Both the position numbers and the translations under genes were made by a program. The notes under the pieces are model-generated. The model made no database searches and was not told the origin of the DNA. It saw only the letters and a program-made list of their open reading frames with translations. A stretch of DNA of 64,000 bases from contig NZ_JACVMN010000002.1 of the NCBI RefSeq assembly GCF_014698935.1, forward strand, positions 744,001 through 808,000, given 5' to 3'. Shown one piece after another: positions 16,911-26,182 of this stretch (its first letter is position 1; each line of letters starts with the position of its first letter). The stretch is from Flagellimonas sp. S3867. GTDB lineage: Bacteria > Bacteroidota > Bacteroidia > Flavobacteriales > Flavobacteriaceae.

Positions 16911-18062
16911 TTAGGCCGCTTTTGTATGCAGTAGCCGAGTGAGTTTTATCGATAGATCTGTAAATATAATTTTCGAGTTGCCATTGCGTTCCACATGAAA
17001 AATGGCCTTTTCCAATTCCTCAACGATCTGCTCAATATTGTTCTCATGAACAAATGGAGCGAATTTGGCTAGGTCAAATTTTTCCATGTGTATCTTTAGG
17101 TACACCAGCTCAGTGGCCTGATAGTTTAACAAAAGTGCTTGTCGCATTGCTCTTAAACAGTAGTTCAAAAACTGTTTTTGGACCTCTCTTCCGGTTTTGG
17201 CCACTTCGTCGCTCCAAAGAATCAGTTCTTGAATAGCGCCTTTATTTCCTTTGGCTTTAAAAGCGCTCCGCACCCACTGCACAAACCAGCGCTCAAAGAC
17301 CAAATCTTCCGAATCTTTGTTCAAAAGGTCCAAAGCTTTGTTGAAATTACCATTGGCCTCATGTGCAATGGAGTTAGCTTCACTTTCCGAAACGCCTCGG
17401 GCTAAAAGCGCATTGGCAATGGCATTTTCGGCCAGTGGCGGGAAATGTAAAACCTGGCAGCGCGATCTAATGGTGTTTATAATTTGTTCTTCTTCTTCTG
17501 CGACCAAAAGCAACACCGTTTTTTCTGGAGGCTCTTCAATCAGTTTTAAAAGTTTGTTGGCGGCCGAGATGTTCATCTTTTCGGCCATCCAAATAACTAA
17601 GATTTTATAACCTCCCTCATACGATTTCAAGGAAAGCTTTTTAACAACATCCAAAGCTTCATCCACACCAATTTGCCCCTGCTTTTTTTCAATACCAATA
17701 TATCTGTACCAATCGAATAGATTCCCGTAGGGCTGTTCGTTAACAAATTGTCTCCAATCCGCAAGATAGTTGTCGCTTACCGCGTGTGATTTTATTTTAT
17801 CCGAATTAGAAACAGGAAAGGCAAAATGCAGATCTGGATGAGACAGGGAATTGCATTTAGCATTGCAGACCTCGTTTTCTCCTTCATTTTCTCCACCCTT
17901 ATTGCCGCAAAGCAGATATTGCGCATAAGCTATGGCCATAGGCAAGGTTCCGGTGCCTTCTCTTCCCACGAATAATTGAGCATGGGCGACCCGACCTGAT
18001 TTTGCTGTGGACACCAAATGGTTTTTGATATGTTCAAGGCCCAAAACATCTTTGAATAGCAT
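16911..18062 (-). CDS. holB: DNA polymerase III clamp-loader subunit delta' (HolB)
   Basis: 383 residues, the usual length for this family in Bacteroidota. The N-terminus has the AAA+ fold with a degenerate P-loop (FVGREGTGTLPMA, lacking the GKT lysine/threonine), as expected for a delta' subunit that does not hydrolyse ATP. A zinc-module-like Cys cluster (CGNK…CNAKCN) carries a small GENEGENE duplication. The sensor region reads SAANKLLKLIEEPP and NTIRSRCQVLHF, the SRC motif of clamp-loader subunits. It loads the sliding clamp during replication. It is divergent from pgk. Confidence 0.93.
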   Translation of the reverse strand: MLFKDVLGLEHIKNHLVSTAKSGRVAHAQLFVGREGTGTLPMAIAYAQYLLCGNKGGENEGENEVCNAKCNSLSHPDLHFAFPVSNSDKIKSHAVSDNYLADWRQFVNEQPYGNLFDWYRYIGIEKKQGQIGVDEALDVVKKLSLKSYEGGYKILVIWMAEKMNISAANKLLKLIEEPPEKTVLLLVAEEEEQIINTIRSRCQVLHFPPLAENAIANALLARGVSESEANSIAHEANGNFNKALDLLNKDSEDLVFERWFVQWVRSAFKAKGNKGAIQELILWSDEVAKTGREVQKQFLNYCLRAMRQALLLNYQATELVYLKIHMEKFDLAKFAPFVHENNIEQIVEELEKAIFHVERNGNSKIIFTDLSIKLTRLLHTKAA

Positions 18063-18164
18063 ATTTCAAAGATACATTTTTTAGGTTCTGATGCATGGAA
18101 TGCTTTTTTTGTTGTAGCTCTAAAAATATAAGGACCCCAATCAATCTAGAAAGCAGGAAATCTT

Positions 18165-18172
18165 TACATTTG
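18165..18172 (+). promoter_or_regulatory. Candidate -7 promoter box for pgk
   Basis: TACATTTG matches TAnnTTTG and lies 22 bp before the pgk ATG in the 132-bp spacer between divergent holB and pgk. No clear -33 element. Confidence 0.4.
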
Positions 18173-18194
18173 ATCTTGCCATAAAATCAAACAA

Positions 18195-19385
18195 ATGAAG
18201 ACCATAGACGATTTTAATTTTGAAGATAAAAAAGCACTCATACGAGTTGATTTCAATGTGCCATTGGATGGGGAATTCAATGTTACCGACACGAGCAGAA
18301 TTGAGGCGGCCACCCCAACTATTTTAAAAGTTTTGGAGGATGGCGGAAGTGCTGTTTTGATGAGCCATTTGGGAAGGCCCAAAGGTCAGGTGAACTCCGA
18401 CATGTCCTTGTCACATATCTGTGAAAAGGTTTCCGAGATTGTTGGGGTGCAGGTAAAATTTGTGAACGAATGTGTTGGGGATGAAGTGGCCTCTGCCATT
18501 TCAGAACTTCAAAGTGGAGAAGTGCTTTTGTTGGAAAACCTACGGTTTCATGCCGAGGAAGAAAAGGGTGAGCAGGGCTTTGCCGAGGCCCTTTCCAAAA
18601 ATGGGGATATTTATGTAAACGATGCCTTTGGGACCGCACATAGAGCACATGCTTCAACTACCATAGTTGCGAATTATTTTGAAGAGAACAAATGCTTTGG
18701 ATATTTATTGGCCAAAGAAATAAAGGCGATTGAGAAAGTAATGCGAACTGGCGAAAAGCCGGTGACCGCAATTTTAGGTGGCGCAAAAGTCTCTTCAAAA
18801 ATTACCATCATAGAAAATATCCTGGACAAAGTTGACAATTTGATTATTGGTGGTGGAATGACCTATACGTTTGTCAAAGCCAATGGCGGACAAGTAGGGG
18901 ATTCCATTTGTGAAGACGATAAAATGGAATTGGCGTTGGATATTTTAAAGCAGGCTGACGAAAAAGGGGTGAAAATTTATTTGCCAGTTGATGTTTTAGC
19001 TGCCGATGCCTTTGACAATAGCGCAAATACCCGATTTGTTGATGTCAATGAGATTCCGGATGGATGGCAAGGCTTGGATGCCGGGCCACAGTCTTTGGAA
19101 ATCTTCAAAAAGGTGATTCTAGAATCCAAAACCATACTTTGGAATGGACCAGTAGGGGTTTTTGAAATGGAAAACTTTGCCAAGGGAACCATTGCCATCG
19201 GAAATTTTATTGATGAGGCAACACAGAGCGGAGCTTTTTCACTTGTGGGTGGCGGCGATTCCGTGGCAGCAGTAAAACAGTTTGGCTTTGAAGACAAAGT
19301 AAGTTACGTTTCTACCGGAGGTGGTGCCATGCTCGAAAGTTTGGAAGGGAGAACACTTCCAGGAATTGCTGCAATATTGGGCTAA
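18195..19385 (+). CDS. pgk: Phosphoglycerate kinase
   Basis: 396 residues, full length. Catalyses ATP-forming phosphate transfer from 1,3-bisphosphoglycerate to ADP in glycolysis, and the reverse in gluconeogenesis. Signatures: [15 protein letters not shown] near the start, [65 protein letters not shown], and the C-terminal [12 protein letters not shown] and ST-GGGA-MLE blocks. It stands alone with an upstream -7 box and 119 bp before the next gene. Confidence 0.98.
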   Translation: MKTIDDFNFEDKKALIRVDFNVPLDGEFNVTDTSRIEAATPTILKVLEDGGSAVLMSHLGRPKGQVNSDMSLSHICEKVSEIVGVQVKFVNECVGDEVASAISELQSGEVLLLENLRFHAEEEKGEQGFAEALSKNGDIYVNDAFGTAHRAHASTTIVANYFEENKCFGYLLAKEIKAIEKVMRTGEKPVTAILGGAKVSSKITIIENILDKVDNLIIGGGMTYTFVKANGGQVGDSICEDDKMELALDILKQADEKGVKIYLPVDVLAADAFDNSANTRFVDVNEIPDGWQGLDAGPQSLEIFKKVILESKTILWNGPVGVFEMENFAKGTIAIGNFIDEATQSGAFSLVGGGDSVAAVKQFGFEDKVSYVSTGGGAMLESLEGRTLPGIAAILG

Positions 19386-19504
19386 CGTTCACGTTATGAA
19401 CTAATAGGCAAGGCCCTATTTTAAGAGATGTTTTAGACTGAAAACTTTAATATTTCAGAAAAAAACACCATTTTCGTTTGCCCCAAAACCAAACCTTGTC
19501 CAAA

Positions 19505-21136
19505 ATGAACCAAAAATTAAAAATCGCCCTATTGGCGACGCTGTTAGTTTCAACTTCATTCTTATCTGCCCAAGAAGCAGATTCTACGGTCGTAAATCAA
19601 CAAGAGACAAAAAAGGAATTACTTGCTGCTGTTGATAACGATTCTCTTTCAGCACAATCCATGGAGGATTTAAAAATCGACCTCAATGAAATTGATGGAC
19701 GACAGATTGTGAAAGCGGCCATGGACAACAAATTCCACCTAAAAGATGTACAACAAGCCAGAGATTACGACAGCCTTTGGCTGAAGGAACTTCATGCCAA
19801 CGCACAGTTGTTTAGTGAGATGTCGTTAGAGGTTCAAAACCCATCTGCTGAAGAATTAACCGTAGTGGATTTGCCAACGGATACCTTGAAGGCACGTTTG
19901 GCGCGAATGGACGAAAAAACGCCTTTCAACATTGCATATAACCCATCTTTGGAACGTGTGATCAAATCTTTTTTGGTTCGAAAAAAGGGTTTGATGCAGC
20001 GAATGATTACCTCCAGTCAATTTTATTTTCCGCTCTTTGAGCAAGAACTGGATAACAATGATATCCCGCTCGAGATAAAATATTTGGCTATTGTGGAATC
20101 GGCATTAAACCCACGTGCAAGATCTAGGGTCGGTGCAAAAGGACTGTGGCAATTTATGTATGGTACCGGAAAAATGTATGGTTTGGATGTGAGCAGCTAT
20201 GTTGATGAGAGAAACGATCCAATTTTGGCCACCAAGGCAGCGAGCAAATACCTATCCAAACTCCATGATATTTTTAATGACTGGGATCTGGCTTTGGCGG
20301 CATATAATTCTGGACCAGGAAACGTAAACAAAGCCATTCGAAGATCAGGAGGGTATAAAAACTATTGGAACATTAGAAGAAACCTTCCGCGTGAAACTGC
20401 TGGCTATCTTCCGGCATTTTTGGCGACCATGTACATTTTTGAATATGCAGAGGAACATGGACTTCAATACAAAAAAGCTGAACGCCCCTATTTTGAAACC
20501 GATACCGTTCATGTAAAAAACCTTATTACGTTTGATCAGATATCCAAGCTGGTCGATATAAGTAAAGAGGAATTAGAGTTGCTGAATCCAGCTTACAAGT
20601 TGAACATTATTCCGAAGATTAAAGGAAAAACATACACTTTAAGATTACCGATAACCAAAATCGGGAAGTTTGTGAGCAACGAGGAGGCCATTTATGCCTA
20701 TGCCAAAAAAGAATTGGATTCTTTGGAGAAACCTTTGCCACAATTATCTGTAGCCAAGAACCAGGTAAGATACAAAGTAAGAAGTGGAGATTATTTGGGA
20801 AAAATAGCAGAAAGATACGGTGTGGGTGTAAGTCAGATAAAAAGATGGAATGGCCTACGGAGCAATAACCTAAGAATAGGACAGCGCCTTACCATATTCC
20901 CCAGAAAGCCGTATATCCCTAAACAAACTATAGCCAAAAAGAACACTTCAAAATCAACTTCGGGCACAATAGCAAGCGGTTCAAAAGTACATACAGTGCA
21001 AGAAGGTGATTCACTTTGGACAATTTCTAGAAAATATCCGGGAGTTTCTATTGAGAATTTACGAGAATGGAACGGTCTTAGTAGTAATAACCTAAAACCA
21101 GGCACAAAACTGAAATTGTGCGATTGTTCTTCGTAA
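19505..21136 (+). CDS. Membrane-bound lytic murein transglycosylase (MltD-like), SLT + two LysM domains
   Basis: 543 residues from the ATG at 19505; the longer frame starts at a TTG (19478) and adds nine residues ahead of the signal peptide (KLKIALLATLLVSTSFLSAQ). Order: signal peptide, ~130-residue linker, SLT domain with catalytic Glu198 (YLAIVESALNPRA, VGAKGLWQFMYGT, DWDLALAAYNSGPGNV), an ~80-residue spacer, then two LysM repeats (YKVRSGDYLGKIAERYGV… and HTVQEGDSLWTISRKYPG…) ending in CDCSS. It cleaves peptidoglycan glycan strands to 1,6-anhydro products in the periplasm. It is followed 12 bp later by the DUF4837 gene, a common pairing in this family. Confidence 0.94.
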   Translation: MNQKLKIALLATLLVSTSFLSAQEADSTVVNQQETKKELLAAVDNDSLSAQSMEDLKIDLNEIDGRQIVKAAMDNKFHLKDVQQARDYDSLWLKELHANAQLFSEMSLEVQNPSAEELTVVDLPTDTLKARLARMDEKTPFNIAYNPSLERVIKSFLVRKKGLMQRMITSSQFYFPLFEQELDNNDIPLEIKYLAIVESALNPRARSRVGAKGLWQFMYGTGKMYGLDVSSYVDERNDPILATKAASKYLSKLHDIFNDWDLALAAYNSGPGNVNKAIRRSGGYKNYWNIRRNLPRETAGYLPAFLATMYIFEYAEEHGLQYKKAERPYFETDTVHVKNLITFDQISKLVDISKEELELLNPAYKLNIIPKIKGKTYTLRLPITKIGKFVSNEEAIYAYAKKELDSLEKPLPQLSVAKNQVRYKVRSGDYLGKIAERYGVGVSQIKRWNGLRSNNLRIGQRLTIFPRKPYIPKQTIAKKNTSKSTSGTIASGSKVHTVQEGDSLWTISRKYPGVSIENLREWNGLSSNNLKPGTKLKLCDCSS

Positions 21137-21148
21137 ATTTAAAGCAAG

Positions 21149-22135
21149 ATGAAAAAAACAGGAATACTATACATTGCCATGCTAACATTGGCGATGTTCT
21201 CATGCAATAACGGCCCTAAAAAACGATTTCTTCCACCTTCTACTGGGGGAATCAATTCGTTAATGGTTGTGATGGACACCGAATTGTGGAAGAGCGGTGT
21301 TGGAGATAAGATTAGGGAACATTTTGCGGCACCAATTCGCGGCCTTCCACAGAGCGAGCCCAAGTTTACGATTACCCAGATTCCGCCACAGGTGTTCAAA
21401 GGGGCAACAGCCTACTCCCGATCTGTGCTTTTTGTAGAACAGGATACGCTTTCCTTGGCACACATAAAGACCAATGTATATGCAAAGCCACAAAAAGTAG
21501 CGGTTATTAAAGGAGAAACCTATAACGATTTCGCCAATAATATTGATTCTTTGGCGGGGATGGCCATTGCGGCTTTCAAAAAAGTTGAGATTGGAGAAGC
21601 GCAAAAGCGATTTACGCGTTCTTTAAATAAGGAAAAAGCCTTTGAAGAAGAGCTTGGAATTAGCTTAAAGGTTCCGTCGCTGTATAAACTTGGAAGACGT
21701 GAAAAGAACTTTGTTTGGATGGACATTCAAATTCCGAAAGGCACCATGAACATTTTGGCTTATTCCGTGCCGTGGAATAGCTTTACCAATGATTCCACTT
21801 TTGTTACTGATATTATTAAAATGAGGGATTCTATTGGGGAAAAATATATACCAGGCCCATATGAAGGCACTTTTATGATGACTGAAAAGGCGTTTTCGCC
21901 CTATATTTATCCGGCGCAGATTGGTGGTAAGAAAGCAGCTGAGGCAAGAGGTGTTTGGGAAATAAACGGATATCCCATGGCAGGTCCGTTTTTGACGTAT
22001 ATCATAAACGACAAGGAAAACAATCGGAAATTGATTCTTGAAGGATTTACCTTTGCCCCCTCCGAAGAAAAGAGGGATTATATGTTCGAACTAGAGGCTA
22101 TTTTAAAAACCGTAAAGTTCGACTTAGGTTCCTGA
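21149..22135 (+). CDS. DUF4837 family lipoprotein
   Basis: 328 residues with a lipoprotein signal peptide (YIAMLTLAMFSCNNG). The mature part begins with KRFLPPSTGGINSLMVVMD, and later blocks (VLFVEQDTLSLAHIKTNVYAKPQ, WEINGYPMAGPFLTY) fit DUF4837, a family confined to Bacteroidota. Role unknown; the position directly after an MltD-like transglycosylase suggests envelope work. A strong terminator follows. Confidence 0.88.
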   Translation: MKKTGILYIAMLTLAMFSCNNGPKKRFLPPSTGGINSLMVVMDTELWKSGVGDKIREHFAAPIRGLPQSEPKFTITQIPPQVFKGATAYSRSVLFVEQDTLSLAHIKTNVYAKPQKVAVIKGETYNDFANNIDSLAGMAIAAFKKVEIGEAQKRFTRSLNKEKAFEEELGISLKVPSLYKLGRREKNFVWMDIQIPKGTMNILAYSVPWNSFTNDSTFVTDIIKMRDSIGEKYIPGPYEGTFMMTEKAFSPYIYPAQIGGKKAAEARGVWEINGYPMAGPFLTYIINDKENNRKLILEGFTFAPSEEKRDYMFELEAILKTVKFDLGS

Positions 22136-22153
22136 TTTAATAATAAGCAATAC

Positions 22154-22196
22154 AAAAAAGCCCAGTGGTATCTCCCCAGATGTTCTGGGCTTTTTT
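22154..22196. terminator. Bidirectional terminator between DUF4837 and DUF6747 genes
   Basis: AAAAAAGCCCAG … CTGGGCTTTTTT with a 19-base loop region, placed between two convergent genes, with A and T runs on either side. Confidence 0.88.
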
Positions 22197-22223
22197 GTTC
22201 TTTAAATGCTTAAAAAGGAATTG

Positions 22224-22394
22224 TTAGTCAAATGCAAATCCGGTTGCAATTCTATAAACGAATGCGTAAAGCACAATAAAGAACATTACAAAACTGAACC
22301 AGGCAAAGATTTTAAAATATCTTTCTAATAGAAAATGTCCGAGATTTCTGAAACCTTCTAAATAAATTTCTTTTACGAGTAATAGTTTTTTCAT
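22224..22394 (-). CDS. Small membrane protein, DUF6747-like
   Basis: 56 residues from the ATG at 22394; the open frame to 22577 has no coding-like N-terminus. It reads KKLLLVKEIYLEGFRNLGHFLLERYFKIF, then one transmembrane helix (FAWFSFVMFFIVLYAFVYRIATGFAF). This matches my recollection of DUF6747, a very short single-helix family of Flavobacteriaceae with no known function. It sits between two terminators. Confidence 0.75.
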   Translation of the reverse strand: MKKLLLVKEIYLEGFRNLGHFLLERYFKIFAWFSFVMFFIVLYAFVYRIATGFAFD

Positions 22395-22610
22395 AAGTCG
22401 AGTTTTAAGATTTAAAGACAAGGCAAAGATTGGGTCAAATATGATGGTCTGAAAAAGAACCAGATGAAAAGCCAAAAATGAATGATGAAAGCCCGCGATA
22501 GGTTTAAAACCCTTTAAAACATAACTTTTCATCGGCGAAATGCATAGTAAGAAAAACAGGATATCGAGTAGAACCATCGATAAACAACACGTTTTAAGGA
22601 AAGGGGTATA

Positions 22611-22636
22611 AAAAAAGCCCCGAGATGGGGCTTTTT
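22611..22636 (-). terminator. Rho-independent terminator of the OmpA-family gene
   Basis: AAAAAAGCCCC, loop GAGAT, GGGGCTTTTT (22611-22636), 15 bp beyond the minus-strand OmpA stop. The A run on the plus strand gives the T run for leftward transcription. Confidence 0.9.
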
Positions 22637-22651
22637 ACTTTAAGTTTTTCG

Positions 22652-24715
22652 TCACATATTTACGATGATGAACTCTGATCGCCGGTTTTCTTGATGTTTT
22701 GTTCTGGAACATCGGACACCGTTGCCGCAATCATTGAGCAATCGTTCTTCGCCGTAACCTATGGCACTTTGAATTCTAACCGGGTCTATTCCCCTGGATA
22801 TAATATAGTCCCTGGTTGATTTGGCTCGTTTATCAGACAGATATTTATTGTAGGCCTTTTTACCGATGGCGTCCGTATGGGATTCTATTTTTATCACCAT
22901 ATCTGGATATTCCCGCATTACCTCAACAAGTTTATCGAGTTCATCTGCCGCCCGCCTTTTGATATTGTATCGGTCAAAGTCGAAATAAATGGTTTCTGTC
23001 TCTAGCTTTTTGACGTTTTTCTCTTCAACAATTATCTCTTCAAGCTTTTTCAATGATTGATTGATACTTACCGTAATATTATTTTTGGTGGAGATTCCAG
23101 CCTCATTTTCAAAATAGCCCTTCTTAAAGGTTTTAACCGTGTATTTGGTGAAAGGTTTCAGATTCTTGAAAACAAATGTCCCTTCAGGACTGGTTTTCGA
23201 TTCGGCGACAATTAGCTTATCCCTATTATACAAGGCTACTGTTGCCTCTGAAATAGCTTCACCGGTAACGTCATCTTCAATGGTAACTGAGATGGCGTTT
23301 AAATTTTCTATAAGTTTAAACGAGTAGATATCATCATCTCCTTTTCCACCTTTTCTGTTAGAGGCAAAATATCCTTTCTCTCCATTTTTGTCAATAATAT
23401 AGGAGAAATCATCTCTGTTACTATTGATGGGTTCGCCCATATTAACAGCAACTCCGAAAACATCCCCTGCATAATCCGCTTGATAAATGTCCAAACCTCC
23501 TATTCCCATATTTCGGTCTGAAGAAAAATATAAGGAGTTTTCCGTGATATAAGGAAACATCTCTTTTTTACTGGTATTTACCGTTCTTCCCAAATTCTTT
23601 GGTTTGGAAAAACTTCCATTATCAAGTATGTCGACCAAATATATGTCGGTACCCCCATAACCACCTGGGCGATCTGATACGAAATACATTTTTTTGCCAT
23701 CGGGACTTATAGAAGGATGTCCATTGGAATAGTTTTCACTGTTAAATGGTAGTGAAATAGCCTCGGTCCATTCGCCATCTACAAATTTTGAGCGGTAAAT
23801 TTTAAGGTGATTGACCCCGTTTTTACCTCTTTTTAGTTTTTTCCCGTAATTGTTTCGCGTAAAATAGATGGTTTTTTGATCTGGCGAAAAGGCTACTGAA
23901 GCCTCATGATATTTTGTATTTATTTTTTTGGAGAACTTTTTGGAACTGTTCAGATCTTCTCCCTCGTTATCACTTTTGGCAACGTACAGATCCAAGAAGG
24001 GTTGATTGTTCCATCGGTAGCGCCGTGTTGTCAAGAATGAAGAGTCAAGAGCCGAGGCGTAAACGATTTCAGAATCATTATGAAACATAGGTGAAAAATC
24101 GGAATACTTTGAATTAATCGCCAGATTTTTAATCTTCACTTGTACTGGACTTTTAAAAGTCACCACATCTTCATCTATACCTTGAAAGGGTTCGTTTCGT
24201 TTCTGTCGGAACATTTTTGTAAGCTTGGCGGCGCGACGATACCGTCCGGTTCCCTTTAAGGTATGGGTGTATTTAAAAAAGCGATCTGCTGTAATTTCAT
24301 CTGTAAATAGCTCATAGAGTTCATGATACCATTTGTATGATTTTTCAAGATTTCCGCTGTAGTAGTGTGAATCACCAGCTTTGGAAAGAAGTATAAACGT
24401 GTGTTTTTCAGTGCTTTTTTCAAGTACAATGTCATAAACACGTGCTGCTTCGGCAAACCACATTTTGTCATAGTACCCATCCGCCATCTTGATAAGCTTG
24501 GCTGTAATGCCCTTTTTCTTCATAAATCGGGCAAGCGCACGATTGCTCAATCCATCCAATTGCTTCATAAATGGCGTCTGCAAGGGCATGCCATTGTCCG
24601 CAGAGGCAACCTCTTTTGTATACAGCTCGTCGTCTTCAAACTGTAAAAGAGATAACTCCTGGGATTTTAGCCCAAAAGAACCTAGAAGAATTAGGATTAG
24701 AATGAGGTTTTTCAT
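22652..24715 (-). CDS. OmpA-family protein with TPR, WD40-like (PD40), carboxypeptidase-regulatory and OmpA domains (PorE-like architecture)
   Basis: 687 residues from the ATG at 24715, where a signal peptide starts (MKNLILILILLGSFGLKSQ). Order: signal peptide, helical TPR-like region (~50-170), PD40 beta-propeller repeats (~190-470; SPDQKTIYFTRN, SISPDGKKMYFVSDRPGGYGGTDIY, LYFSSDRNMGIGGLDIY, GYFASNRKGGKGDDDIY), a carboxypeptidase-regulatory-like domain (~475-560) and a C-terminal OmpA peptidoglycan-binding domain (IYFDFDRYNI … VIKIESHTDAIGKKAYNKYLSDKRA). This order is that of PorE, a type IX secretion accessory that anchors the machine to peptidoglycan. No PorP/SprF gene adjoins, so the T9SS role is inference. 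Confidence 0.9.
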   Translation of the reverse strand: MKNLILILILLGSFGLKSQELSLLQFEDDELYTKEVASADNGMPLQTPFMKQLDGLSNRALARFMKKKGITAKLIKMADGYYDKMWFAEAARVYDIVLEKSTEKHTFILLSKAGDSHYYSGNLEKSYKWYHELYELFTDEITADRFFKYTHTLKGTGRYRRAAKLTKMFRQKRNEPFQGIDEDVVTFKSPVQVKIKNLAINSKYSDFSPMFHNDSEIVYASALDSSFLTTRRYRWNNQPFLDLYVAKSDNEGEDLNSSKKFSKKINTKYHEASVAFSPDQKTIYFTRNNYGKKLKRGKNGVNHLKIYRSKFVDGEWTEAISLPFNSENYSNGHPSISPDGKKMYFVSDRPGGYGGTDIYLVDILDNGSFSKPKNLGRTVNTSKKEMFPYITENSLYFSSDRNMGIGGLDIYQADYAGDVFGVAVNMGEPINSNRDDFSYIIDKNGEKGYFASNRKGGKGDDDIYSFKLIENLNAISVTIEDDVTGEAISEATVALYNRDKLIVAESKTSPEGTFVFKNLKPFTKYTVKTFKKGYFENEAGISTKNNITVSINQSLKKLEEIIVEEKNVKKLETETIYFDFDRYNIKRRAADELDKLVEVMREYPDMVIKIESHTDAIGKKAYNKYLSDKRAKSTRDYIISRGIDPVRIQSAIGYGEERLLNDCGNGVRCSRTKHQENRRSEFIIVNM

Positions 24716-24945
24716 AATCTTTCCATCACACCAAAAAATCGTGGTGATTGATAAAAGCAACGAACATCGCAAAAGTGACGTAAGTCTCAACCGCTAAAAT
24801 AAAATATGGTAATAGCGTGAATAACTTTTTGTTGTGAATGAAGTGATTTACGGCGTGTAGGCGTAAAATATGTGGTTTTTTATCGATGACCCCTTTAGAT
24901 ACGGGGCATTGATTGCGTAAGAAAAACCTTTATAAAAGAATGGAA

Positions 24946-25140
24946 TTAGGAATCAGACTCCTTGCCGCTCTCCAATTTTTCATCTTCTTTGGAGGCGTCC
25001 TTAAATTCTTTGATGCCACTACCCAAGCCCCTCATGAGTTCAGGAATTTTTTTGCCTCCGAATAGCAAAAGAACCACTAAAACAATCAGTACAATTTGCC
25101 AAGGACCGAGCATACCGAGAAAAAAAGTTTGAGCAATCAT
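24946..25140 (-). CDS. tatA: Sec-independent protein translocase subunit TatA
   Basis: 64 residues: a short N-terminus, one membrane helix ([29 protein letters not shown]), the FGGKKIPEL hinge and amphipathic helix characteristic of TatA/TatE, then an acidic tail. TatA oligomers form the channel for folded, twin-arginine-tagged proteins. In Flavobacteriaceae tatA commonly lies next to an M23 peptidase and a GH3 gene, as here (divergent). Confidence 0.93.
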   Translation of the reverse strand: MIAQTFFLGMLGPWQIVLIVLVVLLLFGGKKIPELMRGLGSGIKEFKDASKEDEKLESGKESDS

Positions 25141-25295
25141 AACATCTACACCTTTAAATGAGAGGTAAAATTACGAAAAAGAACTGTAAGCCCCCTTATC
25201 ATTAACGAAAATTAGTATTTCCTTGTTATTATAGGGTAGAAAAGGTCTGTTGAAGCATTTTAAAAAGCTTAACAACTTAAATTAAAATCAAGGGT

Positions 25296-25303
25296 TATCT
25301 TTG
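25296..25303 (+). promoter_or_regulatory. Candidate -7 promoter box for the M23 peptidase
   Basis: TATCTTTG matches TAnnTTTG, 7 bp before the ATG at 25310, so the transcript would be nearly leaderless. The TTG in this box explains the apparent longer reading frame, which is therefore not the start. Confidence 0.45.
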
Positions 25304-25309
25304 TCCATT

Positions 25310-26182
25310 ATGGCACGGGACAAGAAAAAGAGAAAAGAGATCAAACGCAAGCTGCTGCATAAGTATCGGCTTGTAATATTAAATGAAAGCACTTTTGAGG
25401 AAAAAATATCCTTTAAGTTAAGTAGACTGAATGTTTTTGTGACCGGAACACTTTTTATAATTGTCTTAATAGGCCTTACCACCCTAATAATTGCATTTAC
25501 TCCCTTAAGGGAGTATATCCCAGGATATTCCTCTACCCGTTTGAAGAGACAGGCCACCGAATTGACCTATAAAACGGATTCTTTGGTTACTGTTCTTAAC
25601 TATACCAATCGGTATTTAGATAATGTAAGATTGGTTCTACGAGGAGATATAGAAAATAATGAGGTAAACCGGGATTCCCTGTTTGAAAAATACAAGTTGG
25701 ACCCTTCAACGGTTGATTTGACACCAATCCGTGAAGATTTGTTGCTTCGAGAGGAAGTTGAACTTGAAGATAAGTACAATTTATTTGAACGGGATGTTGA
25801 AAATGTGGGAACATTGTTGTTTTCACCAGTCAGTGGGACATTGTCGCAGCGATATGACCCAGAAAACAAACATTATGCAGTGGACGTGGTCGCTCCAAAG
25901 GACACTCCGGTCAAATCGATAGCCGATGGAACAGTACTTTTTTCTGAATGGACCGCAGAAACAGGATACGTTATCATTATTGAGCACCAAGACAATAATT
26001 TAACCTCAGTTTACAAGCATAATGGATCATTGAGCAAAACTCAAGGCGATTTGGTAAAGGCGGGTGAAATTATTGCATCCATTGGAAATACAGGTGAACT
26101 GACCACAGGGCCGCATTTACATTTTGAACTTTGGAGAAAAGGGAAACCAGCAAACCCTTTGAACTATATTGATTTCAACTAA
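25310..26182 (+). CDS. M23-family peptidoglycan endopeptidase, membrane-anchored
   Basis: 290 residues from the ATG at 25310. The N-terminal cytoplasmic part is strongly basic (ARDKKKRKEIKRK), then one membrane helix (~42-63), a coiled-coil-like linker and the LytM/M23 domain (170-285). Metal and catalytic residues are present: His188 and Asp192 (HYAVD), His236 (YKHNG) and His269-x-His271 (GPHLHFELW). It probably cuts peptide cross-links in the periplasm, or activates amidases if non-catalytic. The GH3 gene starts right after its stop, so the two are translated together. Divergent from tatA. Confidence 0.94.
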   Translation: MARDKKKRKEIKRKLLHKYRLVILNESTFEEKISFKLSRLNVFVTGTLFIIVLIGLTTLIIAFTPLREYIPGYSSTRLKRQATELTYKTDSLVTVLNYTNRYLDNVRLVLRGDIENNEVNRDSLFEKYKLDPSTVDLTPIREDLLLREEVELEDKYNLFERDVENVGTLLFSPVSGTLSQRYDPENKHYAVDVVAPKDTPVKSIADGTVLFSEWTAETGYVIIIEHQDNNLTSVYKHNGSLSKTQGDLVKAGEIIASIGNTGELTTGPHLHFELWRKGKPANPLNYIDFN

